A stretch of 64,000 nucleotides of DNA from Prevotella sp. Its GTDB lineage: Bacteria; Bacteroidota; Bacteroidia; Bacteroidales; Bacteroidaceae. The stretch lies in NCBI GenBank assembly GCA_017618275.1, contig JAFZUS010000096.1, positions 30,255-94,254 on the forward strand. The letters are read 5' to 3'. Shown in pieces: positions 44,549 through 52,724 of this stretch (position 1 is its first letter; every line of letters begins with the position of its first letter). The notes beneath the pieces were generated by a model. The model saw only the letters and a list, made by a program, of their open reading frames with translations, searched no databases and had not been told where the DNA came from. Made by a program: the position numbers and the translations under genes.

Positions 44549-46120
44549 ATGGAAAATAGAAAGAGAAAGTGGAATGGCTCTATTACTCTGCCGATTCTGA
44601 ATAGCTTGCTTCATCACACGTTGGAAGATGATGTGTATGTGGATGGGGAGTCGTTTGAGCTATTGCTGGAGATACAGCGGACGCTGGCGGTATTTGAACC
44701 GACAGGGGATGATGAGGCAAGGACGATTTGGCTGGAGATAGCGCGAGGGACGGCGGAGGAGTGGAAGGCTTTTGATGATGAACACAACTGGTACTCTGAT
44801 CCCGAAGAGGACAATCTGGCCAGTTACCAGGAGGCGCTGGATGACGAATATCCTTACGAAAAGGAATGGTTCTTTCTGGTGACATCCACCTATCGGGAGA
44901 ACACGTTTCTGAAGATATCAGATCGTGACCATCGGTATGTGATTTTCACCAACAGGCATTTTCGCGAGGAGGCCAGCCCCACGGATATGAGCTGGTTTAT
45001 GGAGCCTTTATTGCGGATGGTGAAGAAACGGGTGGCTTCGATTGTGAAAGATTCGGATGCATACAACCGATACATCGAAGAGAATCTACCCTATCGGCAA
45101 CGGTCGGGCAGGATTAGGAGCAAAGACTTGAATAGGATTCTGCCAGAGCGGAGACTGCAGGTGGAGAATCGGGAGCACTGTATCGAGGTGATGAAGGAGC
45201 TGATGCGAAGAGAGAAAGTCTATGAGTCAGGTCGTACTGACTGGGAGAAGCAAGGCGTTCCCGCTCCGTTTGACACAATGACTATACGATTGTTTTGCAA
45301 GTATTATCGAATCGCGGATATCGCATGCTGGTCAAAATCTGAAAAGAAAGTCAACAATCGGGCGTGTGATTCTGATGACGATGTGAAATACTACACCAAC
45401 CATGGATTGCACATGGATTTGGAGGAATATGACTTGGACAGCGAAAAGGATTTCAAGCGTTTTGCGACGGACCATTACGGGGAACTGGGCCTGTCGAGAA
45501 TGAATGTTGGGGCGACCCACTACTATGCTCGCGGCAAATGGATTATCACCTTTGGTATCAGCTATTCTGCCCATGACGCCACAGGGTTGAGGATAGCTTT
45601 GGCACTGTATGAATCGGGGGCTCCGTTTGTGTTCTACGATGCTGAGAACCTGCTGCATATTCTTGAAGAAACAGGTTGGGTGCGCATTTCGCCGTTCACT
45701 TTCCACGATTATCTGCAAGGTGGTGATGACGAAGGCGTGATAGATTTGCCGTTTGTGGAGGATTGCGATAAGGAAGGCGAACTGACGCGTAAGCAATATG
45801 ATGAGATAGTAAAGTTGGCTGAATGGGAACCCGATGTGCAGCTGAAGTTGGACAGCAAGATTCCGCTTGAGGATGCTGCTTATGATTTGATTCGTGACGA
45901 GGTGAAGGTGCCCATGACGCTCAGCGAGATACGGCATCGGATTGAGAAGAAGTATGAGACGTATCTGTCGGTCTTTGAAGAAGATGGATACACGGGGTAT
46001 TATTATGTGCATTCCAAGGATAAGCAGCATTCGCCTGAAAAGAGCAAGAATTATTATCCGACCTTCAACAAGGCAATGCGGTCGTTGATATTGGAGATGG
46101 GGAAAGGTTTAAACAGATAA
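44549..46120 (+). CDS. Large hypothetical protein, 523 residues
   Basis: No known domain recognised. The sequence is acidic and aromatic: GDDEARTIWLEIARGTAEEWKAFDDEHNW near 57, FGISYSAHDATGLRIALALYESGAPFVFY near 330, and a C-terminal part (LTRKQYDEIVKLAEWEPDVQLKL). It is the first gene of a five-gene element-led operon; the next genes start within 5 bp or overlap. It has no paralogue in the second, related operon at 56-59 kb. Confidence 0.7.
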   Translation: MENRKRKWNGSITLPILNSLLHHTLEDDVYVDGESFELLLEIQRTLAVFEPTGDDEARTIWLEIARGTAEEWKAFDDEHNWYSDPEEDNLASYQEALDDEYPYEKEWFFLVTSTYRENTFLKISDRDHRYVIFTNRHFREEASPTDMSWFMEPLLRMVKKRVASIVKDSDAYNRYIEENLPYRQRSGRIRSKDLNRILPERRLQVENREHCIEVMKELMRREKVYESGRTDWEKQGVPAPFDTMTIRLFCKYYRIADIACWSKSEKKVNNRACDSDDDVKYYTNHGLHMDLEEYDLDSEKDFKRFATDHYGELGLSRMNVGATHYYARGKWIITFGISYSAHDATGLRIALALYESGAPFVFYDAENLLHILEETGWVRISPFTFHDYLQGGDDEGVIDLPFVEDCDKEGELTRKQYDEIVKLAEWEPDVQLKLDSKIPLEDAAYDLIRDEVKVPMTLSEIRHRIEKKYETYLSVFEEDGYTGYYYVHSKDKQHSPEKSKNYYPTFNKAMRSLILEMGKGLNR

Positions 46121-46124
46121 CATT

Positions 46125-46682
46125 ATGATTAAAGTAATATCGCGCCCGTTTCTAGGGAAGGAGAAGTATAAGGATTTCCGTTTGTGCTATGTTGATTCCA
46201 TGCCGGAAACGGTCTATAAGCAGACGCCTGAGAGCAAGGCCTGGGAACGGACGGCTCCTAATCCAAGTTATCATAAGGGGAAGGCCGAGTTATATGCCTT
46301 CTTTACGGAGGTGCCTCTGTCAGACCAGTGGGGAGATGATTGGGATGATGCGCCATACGAGTATAATGCGGAGGAGCCGTATGATGATCATTATGAGGGT
46401 GATGAACGTAAGGAGCATCTGATTGTTAAGGTGCCGTTTTATGTCCGCCATGATGGATATGATGTCAAGATACCCAGGGATTATGGTTGCGACAATTCAC
46501 CGTTCTGTGTGAGGGATATCAACGCTGGAGCTGTGGCTTGGGTATTTGCCAGGGGCTTGGAGTCAAAGCGTATTAAGGGGATTGCCATACAAGCCGGTGT
46601 GAATCCCTACGATTTTTTTGAACGGGTTGACAGGATTAATGAGATGTATCCGTATGAGCCGGAGGAAGAATGCGATGAATAA
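46125..46682 (+). CDS. Hypothetical protein with WGDDWDDAPYEYN motif, copy A
   Basis: 185 residues. The motif QWGDDWDDAPYEYNAEEPYDD followed by IPRDYGCDNSPFCVRDINAGAVAWVFARG is shared with 57515-58222, so the two are paralogues. Similar motifs occur in phage-encoded proteins of unknown function, as far as I recall. The Asp/Trp-rich motif might bind metal, but no role can be assigned. It is followed by the first of the duplicated small genes. Confidence 0.72.
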   Translation: MIKVISRPFLGKEKYKDFRLCYVDSMPETVYKQTPESKAWERTAPNPSYHKGKAELYAFFTEVPLSDQWGDDWDDAPYEYNAEEPYDDHYEGDERKEHLIVKVPFYVRHDGYDVKIPRDYGCDNSPFCVRDINAGAVAWVFARGLESKRIKGIAIQAGVNPYDFFERVDRINEMYPYEPEEECDE

Positions 46683-46700
46683 TTGCTAATAAGGATTATT

Positions 46701-47030
46701 ATGGAAGTGAAAAAAGGTAGCACCTATTATCAAGACCGTCGCAAAGAGAGACATGATCCCATTCTGTTGGAGGTGTTGAAAGTGATTGATCCGGATTGTA
46801 ATGGTTTCGAAATATGTGAGGTTCGCTGGCACATCCTTGGGAAAGACAAGGTGTATGTTTCTGATTTTCCGATGGCTACTGTCGGAAAAGAAGAATTCAT
46901 GAACTTCAAACCGATGCCTCGGGAACTGTTTCTGGAGTGCTTGGAAATACTTAGGAACGCGGAAGTGTATAAAAATGCCAAGCGACGGGTGCTTTATAGA
47001 ATAAACAAATTTAAACAAACAGAACAATGA
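46701..47030 (+). CDS. Small paralogous protein, copy A
   Basis: 109 residues from the ATG at 46701 (MEVKKGSTYYQDRRKERH). It is nearly the same as 58241-58564: WHILGKDKVYVSDFPMAT, FKPMPRELFLECLEILRN and VYKNAKRRVLYR recur. The family is basic at the end and lacks a known motif. It overlaps the metallophosphoesterase gene by 4 nt. Confidence 0.72.
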   Translation: MEVKKGSTYYQDRRKERHDPILLEVLKVIDPDCNGFEICEVRWHILGKDKVYVSDFPMATVGKEEFMNFKPMPRELFLECLEILRNAEVYKNAKRRVLYRINKFKQTEQ

Positions 47031-47608
47031 ACTTCAATTTCAATCCAAATCACACGTTCTTCACCTCCGACACCCATTTCAATCACGCGAACATCATCAA
47101 GTTCTGCAACCGTCCGTTTAAGGATGTGGAGCAGATGAATGAAACGATGATTGCGAATTGGAACCGGGTAATCGGGCCCAATGACACAGTGTTTCACTTG
47201 GGCGACTTCTGTCTAGGTGGTGCTGCAGAGTGGACAAAAATGCTTGACCGTCTTAATGGTCGAATCTTTCTGATAATGGGCAATCACGATCTGAAGAACC
47301 TGCGTCAGGGCTTTGTCGGTCGCTTTGAGCATGTAGCAATGCAGATGCACATCATGGTGGGCAAGCAGCGGATTTATCTCTGCCACTATCCGTTCCTGTG
47401 CTTTGAAGGCGGTTACAAGAATGTCTGGCAACTCTTCGGGCACGTCCACTCCCGAAAGAGCAACACGGGCATAGACGCTGGGCGACTCCAATATCTCTTC
47501 CCTACACAATATGACGTTGGCGTGGATAACAACGACTTCACTCCTGTTTCATTCGAGCAAGTGCAGAGGATAATTAACAAACAAATTGAAAACACAGAAG
47601 AATGTTAG
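47027..47608 (+). CDS. Metallophosphoesterase
   Basis: A calcineurin-like phosphoesterase of 193 residues. Metal motifs: TSDTHFNHANIIKFC (DxH), FHLGDFCLGG (GD), IMGNHDLKN (GNHD), LCHYPF (H) and LFGHVHSR (GHxH). These enzymes hydrolyse phosphodi- or monoesters and use two metals. It overlaps genes on both sides, so it is part of the same operon. Confidence 0.88.
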   Translation: MNFNFNPNHTFFTSDTHFNHANIIKFCNRPFKDVEQMNETMIANWNRVIGPNDTVFHLGDFCLGGAAEWTKMLDRLNGRIFLIMGNHDLKNLRQGFVGRFEHVAMQMHIMVGKQRIYLCHYPFLCFEGGYKNVWQLFGHVHSRKSNTGIDAGRLQYLFPTQYDVGVDNNDFTPVSFEQVQRIINKQIENTEEC

Positions 47609-48432
47609 AAATGAATAATCAAAAGACACAGAATTTGTATGACTTTCCTGATGCCAAAAGCATTGTAGTGAGTGGCGACATCCATGGTGACTTCACGCAA
47701 CTCGTATATAAATGCTGCATACAGTACGGCATGACCGATACCGTAATCATCGTTGCTGGTGATTGCGGTTTTGGATTCGAGAAACCGGGGTATTATGAGA
47801 ATCTCTACAAACGATGCCGTGAGCGGCTCTCGAAGGCTAACAATTGGCTACTGTTTATTCGTGGCAACCACGACAATCCAGCCTATTTCCGCTCGGCTCT
47901 GCCGCTTGGCTCGTCCAAGAACTTGCAGCCTATCAAGCACAAGCGTTGGATGACGCTACCCGACTATTCCGTGGTGAAGGCTTGCGGGCATACGATACTA
48001 TGCGTAGGTGGAGCAACCTCCATCGACCGCACCTATCGCATGAACTCCAAGCACTTCCATTTCCAGAAACCAGACGCTCCCTTTGCTCCCAATGTTTACT
48101 GGCCCAACGAGCGTCCCGTTTATGACCAAACAAAGCTTGATGCCATCAATGAGGTCTGCGCCATCGATACTGTTATCACCCACACCTCTCCCTCGTTTTG
48201 CGAGTTATCTTCACATCAAGGCCTGCACACTTGGGCGATACGTGACGAAGACCTGTTGGACGATGTAAAACGCGAGCGCAAAGTGATGGACGACCTCAAC
48301 GCCTATCTCTATTCCAAGAGCCACCCCCTCCAGCAATGGTTTTACGGCCATTTCCATCAAAGCTGGCACTGCGAAATCGATGGAGTGCAGTACAATATGC
48401 TCGATTGTATGGAGCTGAGGGAAATTCGTTAA
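47602..48432 (+). CDS. Metallophosphoesterase
   Basis: 276 residues, second calcineurin-like enzyme of the operon. Motifs: VVSGDIHGDFTQLVYKC (DxH), VAGDCGFGFEK (GD), FIRGNHDNPAYF (GNHD), VITHTSPSFCEL (H) and WFYGHFHQSWHC (GHxH). The length and the C-terminal domain differ from the gene before it, so they are not a recent duplication. It could act on nucleotides or RNA ends. Confidence 0.88.
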   Translation: MLEMNNQKTQNLYDFPDAKSIVVSGDIHGDFTQLVYKCCIQYGMTDTVIIVAGDCGFGFEKPGYYENLYKRCRERLSKANNWLLFIRGNHDNPAYFRSALPLGSSKNLQPIKHKRWMTLPDYSVVKACGHTILCVGGATSIDRTYRMNSKHFHFQKPDAPFAPNVYWPNERPVYDQTKLDAINEVCAIDTVITHTSPSFCELSSHQGLHTWAIRDEDLLDDVKRERKVMDDLNAYLYSKSHPLQQWFYGHFHQSWHCEIDGVQYNMLDCMELREIR

Positions 48433-48447
48433 TGGTTTTCTGGATCT

Positions 48448-49056
48448 TTATTTCTCGTCTTTTAGTTGTACCACATGTTGCGTGCCTGAGAGGATGGTGA
48501 GGGCATCGAAGGCATGGGCGAAGATGTCATCGTATTCGCCTTGGTATTTGGGCTGATGTCGCATGTATTCCTCGGTGGTGACCCAGCGACTGAAGGGTGA
48601 CTCGTCCTCCAAGTGTTCAGGACCTAACAGGAAGCCAAGCTTGTATTTGGGGTGGTAATAATCCCGCGCATTCTCGGTGATGACGACCACCATCGCACCA
48701 TTGTTGTTGTCACAATGACTGAGGGCTTCTTGGCATTCCTCTAGTTGGTTGAAGTCGTATTTGTTCCAGTCTCGTTCAATCATGTCAAGGCTGTCCAGAT
48801 CGAGGCCTCGCGTGAAGAACTCGAAGATGTCCGTTTTCTCGGGCTTGAAATAACGACTGGAGAGAAGGCGCAAGAACGCCATCGGAAGATATTTGCGATA
48901 GCCCCATTGGAGGTGATACACACGGTTCAGTCGGGCTCCACTGCGGCCATGGCCGTTGGCCGACCTTTCTTCGCCTCGGAATAATGAGCAAACTCCTTCT
49001 TCGCTCGGCTTACCGAAACGTTCGACTTGCAAAAGAAGATTTGTTCGTTGTCCCAT
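48448..49056 (-). CDS. Hypothetical protein containing a repeat-derived segment
   Basis: 202 residues, no known domain. Residues about 14-35 (GKPSEEGVCSLFRGEERS) are encoded by a short element related to the one that broke 59886-60316, read in frame, so part of the N-terminus may have been acquired by repeat insertion. The native core probably begins near MAFLRLLSSRYFKPEKTDIF. It is the last of three genes led by element copy 3. Confidence 0.55.
   Translation of the reverse strand: MGQRTNLLLQVERFGKPSEEGVCSLFRGEERSANGHGRSGARLNRVYHLQWGYRKYLPMAFLRLLSSRYFKPEKTDIFEFFTRGLDLDSLDMIERDWNKYDFNQLEECQEALSHCDNNNGAMVVVITENARDYYHPKYKLGFLLGPEHLEDESPFSRWVTTEEYMRHQPKYQGEYDDIFAHAFDALTILSGTQHVVQLKDEK
48965..49030 (-). 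repeat. Short interspersed element, copy A (in frame in 48448-49056)
   Basis: Minus-strand AAGCCGAGCGAAGAAGG...TATTCCGAGGCGAAGAA aligns with the 68-bp element at 60009-60076 (AAGCCGAGTGGAGAG...TATTCCGAGGTGCGAAG). Both translate to KPS-E...SL-LFRG--EE in one frame. Confidence 0.55.
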
Positions 49057-49068
49057 AATTATTGTTGC

Positions 49069-49308
49069 TTATTCTTTATGTGTTTCATTAAAAGAGACTC
49101 TTCCGAATGTGAGCCCGAGCAAAAATATCAGACCGAAGGCTTGGAGGAATGAGATCTTTCCAAGGCCGAAGATGGTTGGTACCAGCCAGTTCCAAAGCAT
49201 TTGCATTGGCCAGGCGAGGATTAGGGACCACACTATCAGAAATAGTATGGCCACCAATGGCATTAACGTAAAAGTCAAGACTGACTCTGTCTTAAAATGA
49301 GTGTTCAT
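49069..49308 (-). CDS. Small membrane protein
   Basis: 79 residues with two membrane helices (LMPLVAILFLIVWSLILAWP and FLQAFGLIFLLGLTFG) joined by WNWLVPTIFGLGKI. This topology is common in small Bacteroidetes proteins of unknown role. The start overlaps the stop of the HTH protein gene by 4 nt. Confidence 0.7.
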   Translation of the reverse strand: MNTHFKTESVLTFTLMPLVAILFLIVWSLILAWPMQMLWNWLVPTIFGLGKISFLQAFGLIFLLGLTFGRVSFNETHKE

Positions 49309-49952
49309 ATTCTTTGATTTAATGAATATAGTTCCATTATGCTAGCAAAATTTTCTTTGGTGAAGGGCATGTGGATGTCGTGCCCATCCTTGATGGGGTG
49401 GATCTCGTCCCATGAGAGCAACAGTGCATCATCATCTCGTTGTATCTTGAGTTCTCCATCGTTGGTGACTGAGAGCTGCCAGTTTTTAAGATGAGCATCT
49501 GGGACGAATCGGAGGTGGTGCAGAAAACGGCGGACAAGGCGTTCGGGCATACCTTTCGAACCTTCGCCATTCCATCCGTCTTCGAGCCAGGTGATCTTCT
49601 TGAGCGAGCCGTATAGACGGTGGTGATACAGGTAGTCGGGAGAGATATGGCTTTCGTCTGCATCAGGGATGGCATGAAAGATATCACAGAACTCGCCAAG
49701 GCCCATCACTACATTACCATCGAGTATCGTCTGAAGGTGCTTGAGGTCCATGCGGGTATACATCGCCACTTGCTCGGGTGTGACATGGAAGTTCGCCATA
49801 CGCTTCTTTAACCACTCTGCTGCGATTTGGGAGCGCTCAAGTGGGGGCTTGCTCCAGAACTCTCTGGTTCGGAACTGTTGTAAACGTTCTGTGGGGTGAG
49901 CCTTGTGGATTTCTTTGGGTTGGCATGTTGAGCCTTTAAGAATTTTGGTCAT
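49305..49952 (-). CDS. HTH protein, 'TKILKGST' family, intact copy
   Basis: 215 residues. Start MTKILKGSTCQPKEIHKAHPTE, then PPLERSQIAAEWLKKRMANF, and an XRE-like helix-turn-helix region (VTPEQVAMYTRMDLKHLQTILDGN), followed by a C-terminal domain (LKKITWLEDGWNGEGSKGMPERLVRRFLHHL). It is the full-length reference for the same gene cut in two by the inversion at 52725-55438. It heads the 49952-48448 operon behind element copy 3 and might be its regulator. Confidence 0.75.
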   Translation of the reverse strand: MTKILKGSTCQPKEIHKAHPTERLQQFRTREFWSKPPLERSQIAAEWLKKRMANFHVTPEQVAMYTRMDLKHLQTILDGNVVMGLGEFCDIFHAIPDADESHISPDYLYHHRLYGSLKKITWLEDGWNGEGSKGMPERLVRRFLHHLRFVPDAHLKNWQLSVTNDGELKIQRDDDALLLSWDEIHPIKDGHDIHMPFTKENFASIMELYSLNQRI

Positions 49953-49982
49953 ACTATAATTCGTTTTAAATGATTATTTTTC

Positions 49983-50017
49983 ACCCTTATAGTATGGAAA
50001 AAGCGGAAATGTTACAT
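49983..50017 (-). promoter_or_regulatory. ATGTAACATTTC/CATACTATAAGGGT element, copy 3
   Basis: Minus-strand copy with spacer CGCTTTTTC. It ends 30 bp before the ATG at 49952, and its CATACTATA half pairs with the start-codon sequence TATAGTATG of that gene. The rest of the 49953-50317 gap holds a plus-strand -7 box (TATCTTTG, 50039-50046) with only a 27-codon frame (50065-50148) behind it, and a small RNA. Confidence 0.92.
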
Positions 50018-50216
50018 GCGAATCACGAAAAATATTCGTATCTTTGCAAAAAATTGCATTCATTATGTCAAGAACAAAAACATCTTCACCGGAAAAGAAC
50101 GTTTCAAGCGTTGGGAGGAGTCAAGAAAGAAATAGTCATTCTCTCTGACTCTGGCACGTTATTTGCCTTGGGAATGTTAAAACAATGCTCAAAATGAAAG
50201 AAAAAGTGCAAATTGC

Positions 50217-50247
50217 TTGCTTTTTTGCAGGAAAAACTCTATCTTTG
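50217..50247 (+). promoter_or_regulatory. Promoter of a short RNA
   Basis: TTGC (50217-50220), 19 bp, TATCTTTG (50240-50247). The next strong signal is a terminator 40 bp later. Confidence 0.7.
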
Positions 50248-50252
50248 CAACG

Positions 50253-50319
50253 TCTTTACTCATAGTAAGGAACCTACAGAGGTCTCGGACGCTGAACCAG
50301 TTAATCAGCGTCCTTTTTT
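50253..50319 (+). ncRNA. Candidate short RNA, about 65 nt
   Basis: A full promoter is followed by a short A/C/T-rich leader with no frame and then by a perfect terminator (50287-50319). It lies opposite to and meets the end of the PBECR-like gene, so it may also be only a bidirectional terminator with a chance promoter. RNA sequencing would decide. Confidence 0.4.
50287..50319 (+). terminator. Rho-independent terminator
   Basis: GGACGCTG and CAGCGTCC (8-bp stem, 11-nt loop) and six T residues. It also lies at the end of the convergent PBECR-like gene. Confidence 0.85.
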
Positions 50320-50800
50320 ATTTCTCAGTCTTTTCGGGAGTCCATTCCGGACCGCTTGTTATCTTGCTTATCGAGTTGTCTGCCACGTATGCCGTAATGA
50401 ATCGAGCCTGATCTTTCTTGTACAACTGGATGACTACTACATAGTCGCCCTTCACCACCGATACCCTCTTCGAGCGGGTGTAGCCCTTTATCTTGCTGTC
50501 GTAGCCCACATACATCTTAGCCTCTTTGTCGGCTAGCACGTCTTTGATCCACATCATGCGGGCAGCCCTGCGAGGCGAGAAGATATCCTTCGATTTTGGC
50601 TTGTTGCTGCTACCGTTTCTAACGCTGCTCTCGTAGAAGGCGTGGTCAAAGTTACTGTCGTAGAAATGCACACGTATGCCATCGTGAGTCTTGATGACTT
50701 TGCGGCAATACTCCTCAGCCCAAATTCTGCGCAGATCCTCTTCCGTGTGGTCTTTCACCACCATCAGTTCGCCATAGTACTTCTCCGAGTCTGCCATCAC
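50318..50800 (-). CDS. PBECR-like putative RNase-fold protein
   Basis: 160 residues. The core VHFYDSNFDHAFYESSVRN, FSPRRAARMMWIKDVL, MYVGYDSKIKGYTRSKRVSVVKGDYVVVI and RFITAYVADNSISKI resembles the PBECR group of phage- and toxin-related nuclease domains that I know to occur beside DUF3800 genes. The His in FDHAF and the Arg/Lys-rich middle may be catalytic. It overlaps the DUF3800 gene by 4 nt. The assignment is by pattern, not by database search. Confidence 0.6.
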   Translation of the reverse strand: MMADSEKYYGELMVVKDHTEEDLRRIWAEEYCRKVIKTHDGIRVHFYDSNFDHAFYESSVRNGSSNKPKSKDIFSPRRAARMMWIKDVLADKEAKMYVGYDSKIKGYTRSKRVSVVKGDYVVVIQLYKKDQARFITAYVADNSISKITSGPEWTPEKTEK

Positions 50801-51489
50801 CAGTCCTTTCTCAGGTTAATGTTAAACACGTTGAACTTGGTCTCATTTGCAGGTGTGGCCTGAATGCCATGCCCCAAGCGTTTCTCTATCAGTTCCCTGA
50901 TACTCTGCTTGGCAGTGCTCTGCGATTTCTGACTATTGAAGGCTGAAGCCACAGCCCCTGTCATCACATCGGCCAACTGTATCAGTACCGACTCCTCTGA
51001 GGGCAAGGCCTGGATTTGCGTCAGTTGGGCTGTACTGGTGTTATTGAGAATGGCTCCAAGTTCCTGTACTCTGTGCTGATAGCCATTCGTTTTGTAGTCA
51101 ACAAATACCTGATAGCTGTTGCCCATCAGCATCCAGTGGTGTATCAGCTGGAAATAGAACTTATAAAATCCCAACTCGCCATTGCCGGCATTAAAGCGCT
51201 CGTGGTTCACCTCAGCAGCCTTGATACAGATGGCTCGGAAACGGATTTGCTCATTGTCGAAGAACATGTTGATAAGTTCCTTGTACATCTCGACCGACTT
51301 GGGACTGATATGGTTCCACTTCATCTCGCCATGTAGGCCATACTTTGTCTTCAAAGTACCTATATAAGCCTTTATCTCCTGCCGTTTCTCTGCAGGAATC
51401 CAGATGCCACCTATAACTGCGAAATGATGGGAGTCCTTGTCGTACAAAGCCTCCCAACAACTCTCATCGCAATATATCTCGTATTTCAT
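50797..51489 (-). CDS. DUF3800 protein
   Basis: 230 residues from the ATG at 51489 (MKYEIYCDESCWEALYDKD). The opening YCDES, the acidic residue in FVDYKTN and QLADVMTGAVAS near the end are the hallmarks of DUF3800, an RNase H-like fold often found in phages and defence regions. The longer frame is rejected because the -7 box TAACTTTG (minus strand, 51512-51519) lies inside it. It forms a two-gene module with the PBECR-like protein. Confidence 0.85.
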   Translation of the reverse strand: MKYEIYCDESCWEALYDKDSHHFAVIGGIWIPAEKRQEIKAYIGTLKTKYGLHGEMKWNHISPKSVEMYKELINMFFDNEQIRFRAICIKAAEVNHERFNAGNGELGFYKFYFQLIHHWMLMGNSYQVFVDYKTNGYQHRVQELGAILNNTSTAQLTQIQALPSEESVLIQLADVMTGAVASAFNSQKSQSTAKQSIRELIEKRLGHGIQATPANETKFNVFNINLRKDW

Positions 51490-51511
51490 TATCTTTATCT
51501 TTTCTGATGTC

Positions 51512-51519
51512 TGCAAAGT
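51512..51519 (-). promoter_or_regulatory. -7 box of the DUF3800 module
   Basis: TAACTTTG on the minus strand, 22 bp before the ATG at 51489. Confidence 0.5.
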
Positions 51520-51571
51520 TACTCTTTTTATCGCAAAAATCATCCGAAATCAAAAAAATTCTTCTTTTTCC

Positions 51572-51606
51572 ATGTAACATTTCAGCTTTTTCCATACTAT
51601 AAGGGT
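51572..51606 (+). promoter_or_regulatory. ATGTAACATTTC/CATACTATAAGGGT element, copy 4
   Basis: Spacer AGCTTTTTC. The copy ends 31 bp before the ATG at 51638; the leader (GTAATCATTTTAAACGAATA) matches that of copy 3, but the start-codon complement is lost here (ACAAATATG). Confidence 0.9.
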
Positions 51607-51637
51607 AAAGAGTAATCATTTTAAACGAATAACAAAT

Positions 51638-51880
51638 ATGATAATTCAAATTACAAGAGGCTGCATAGCCAATTCACTGACAGTTGACGGAAAAGAAGAG
51701 ATTAACCTTTCTGACAATGAACGCCAGGAAATCCTTCGCCACATCTTTGAGCACTTGAAAGCCCAAGACCTGAACTATGTACTTCAAGACCTGGTCGAAA
51801 CCTTCGGGGAATACGAGTCTGACGATGAACCCTGTGAGACTTGCGGAGACTATGTCGAAACATATACATGGGAAATATGA
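51638..51880 (+). CDS. Small protein with CETCGDY motif
   Basis: 80 residues; ends EPCETCGDYVETYTWEI, a possible half zinc site. It begins an element-led operon and overlaps the next gene by 4 nt (ATGA). Function unknown. Confidence 0.7.
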   Translation: MIIQITRGCIANSLTVDGKEEINLSDNERQEILRHIFEHLKAQDLNYVLQDLVETFGEYESDDEPCETCGDYVETYTWEI

Positions 51881-52566
51881 AACTAAAAGAGATTATTAGT
51901 CAATCAAATTGGCAAGACGTAGCGATAGCTATCGTCACGGAGCATCCCTGCCAAAGAAAGAATCTGGAAGGGTTCAGAATCGTTTTTGAAACACTCAGAC
52001 TGATGGAACCGACAGAATCGGAGTATCTGATACGGATTGAGCGAAGAGCTGATATTCTGGATTCGGAATACACCTACCCTGATGTTTTCGGTGTAAAGGA
52101 AGGCGATGAGATTAGCTATTCATTGGTTTTTACTCCATGGACAGAGTGGCTGGGAATGGAGGTTAATCAAGAAACGCTGGAGGCTCTCTCGCCCATTCAG
52201 ATTACAGCCTATTGCCTGCACGAAATGACCTTTTTTGGTTTTACGGAGGAACAACGGGAACAGCAAGAAGCATCGTTGGACGAGTCGAGAAAGGAAGCTA
52301 AAGAGCATCCGGAGGATTTAATAGAGTTGAATCCGGATGACCTTCACATCGAGATCTCCATGAAGGGATACCTTCGATGCCTGGATCGATGGCTCCGGTA
52401 GGGCACTCTGTCCAGGGAGTATTTCGGAGAGAACGCCTCCTGGTTCAAGAATCGTTTCCTAGTGGACAATGCCCCAGAGAATTATGATGAATTGGACCGC
52501 CAGACTTTAAAGGCAGCACTGAAAGAAGTTGCAAGGGATATCATGGATGTCGCAAAGAAATTGTGA
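51877..52566 (+). pseudogene. Hypothetical protein interrupted by an in-frame TAG
   Basis: The ATG at 51877 (MKLKEIISQSNWQDVAIAI) opens a frame that stops at TAG (52399-52401) and then stays open in the same frame to TGA at 52566. The downstream part, GTLSREYFGENASWFKNRF to LKEVARDIMDVAKKL, has normal codons and amphipathic helices, so the TAG most likely replaced a sense codon (perhaps TAC or TAT) in a gene of about 229 codons. The family resembles DUF6557, which I name with low certainty. Either a pseudogene or a read-through gene. Confidence 0.65.
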
Positions 52567-52602
52567 TGAGAAAGGATTGTAGTCACTTAAAAGAATTATA
52601 AT

Positions 52603-52724
52603 ATGACCGAAATTTTAAAGGGTTCAACATACCCGCCCGAAGAAATCCGCAAGGATCAACTAGCAGAACGCTTTCAAGAGTTCCGAACAAGGGTATTCTG
52701 GGACAAACCACCGCAGGAACGTTC
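52603..52724 (+). pseudogene. N-terminal fragment of a TKILKGST-family HTH gene
   Basis: MTEILKGSTYPPEEIRKDQLAER...PPQERS matches the first 40 residues of 49305-49952 (MTKILKGST...PPLERS), then the match stops dead at 52724. The rest of the gene lies inverted at 54922-55438. Joining 52724 to 55438 gives PPQERSRIAAEWLKKRM in frame, total 212 residues. Confidence 0.85.

Noticed and set aside
49970-50197. A 75-codon plus-strand frame over element copy 3
   Set aside because: It runs antisense through the element and the promoter region; no ribosome site or family match.
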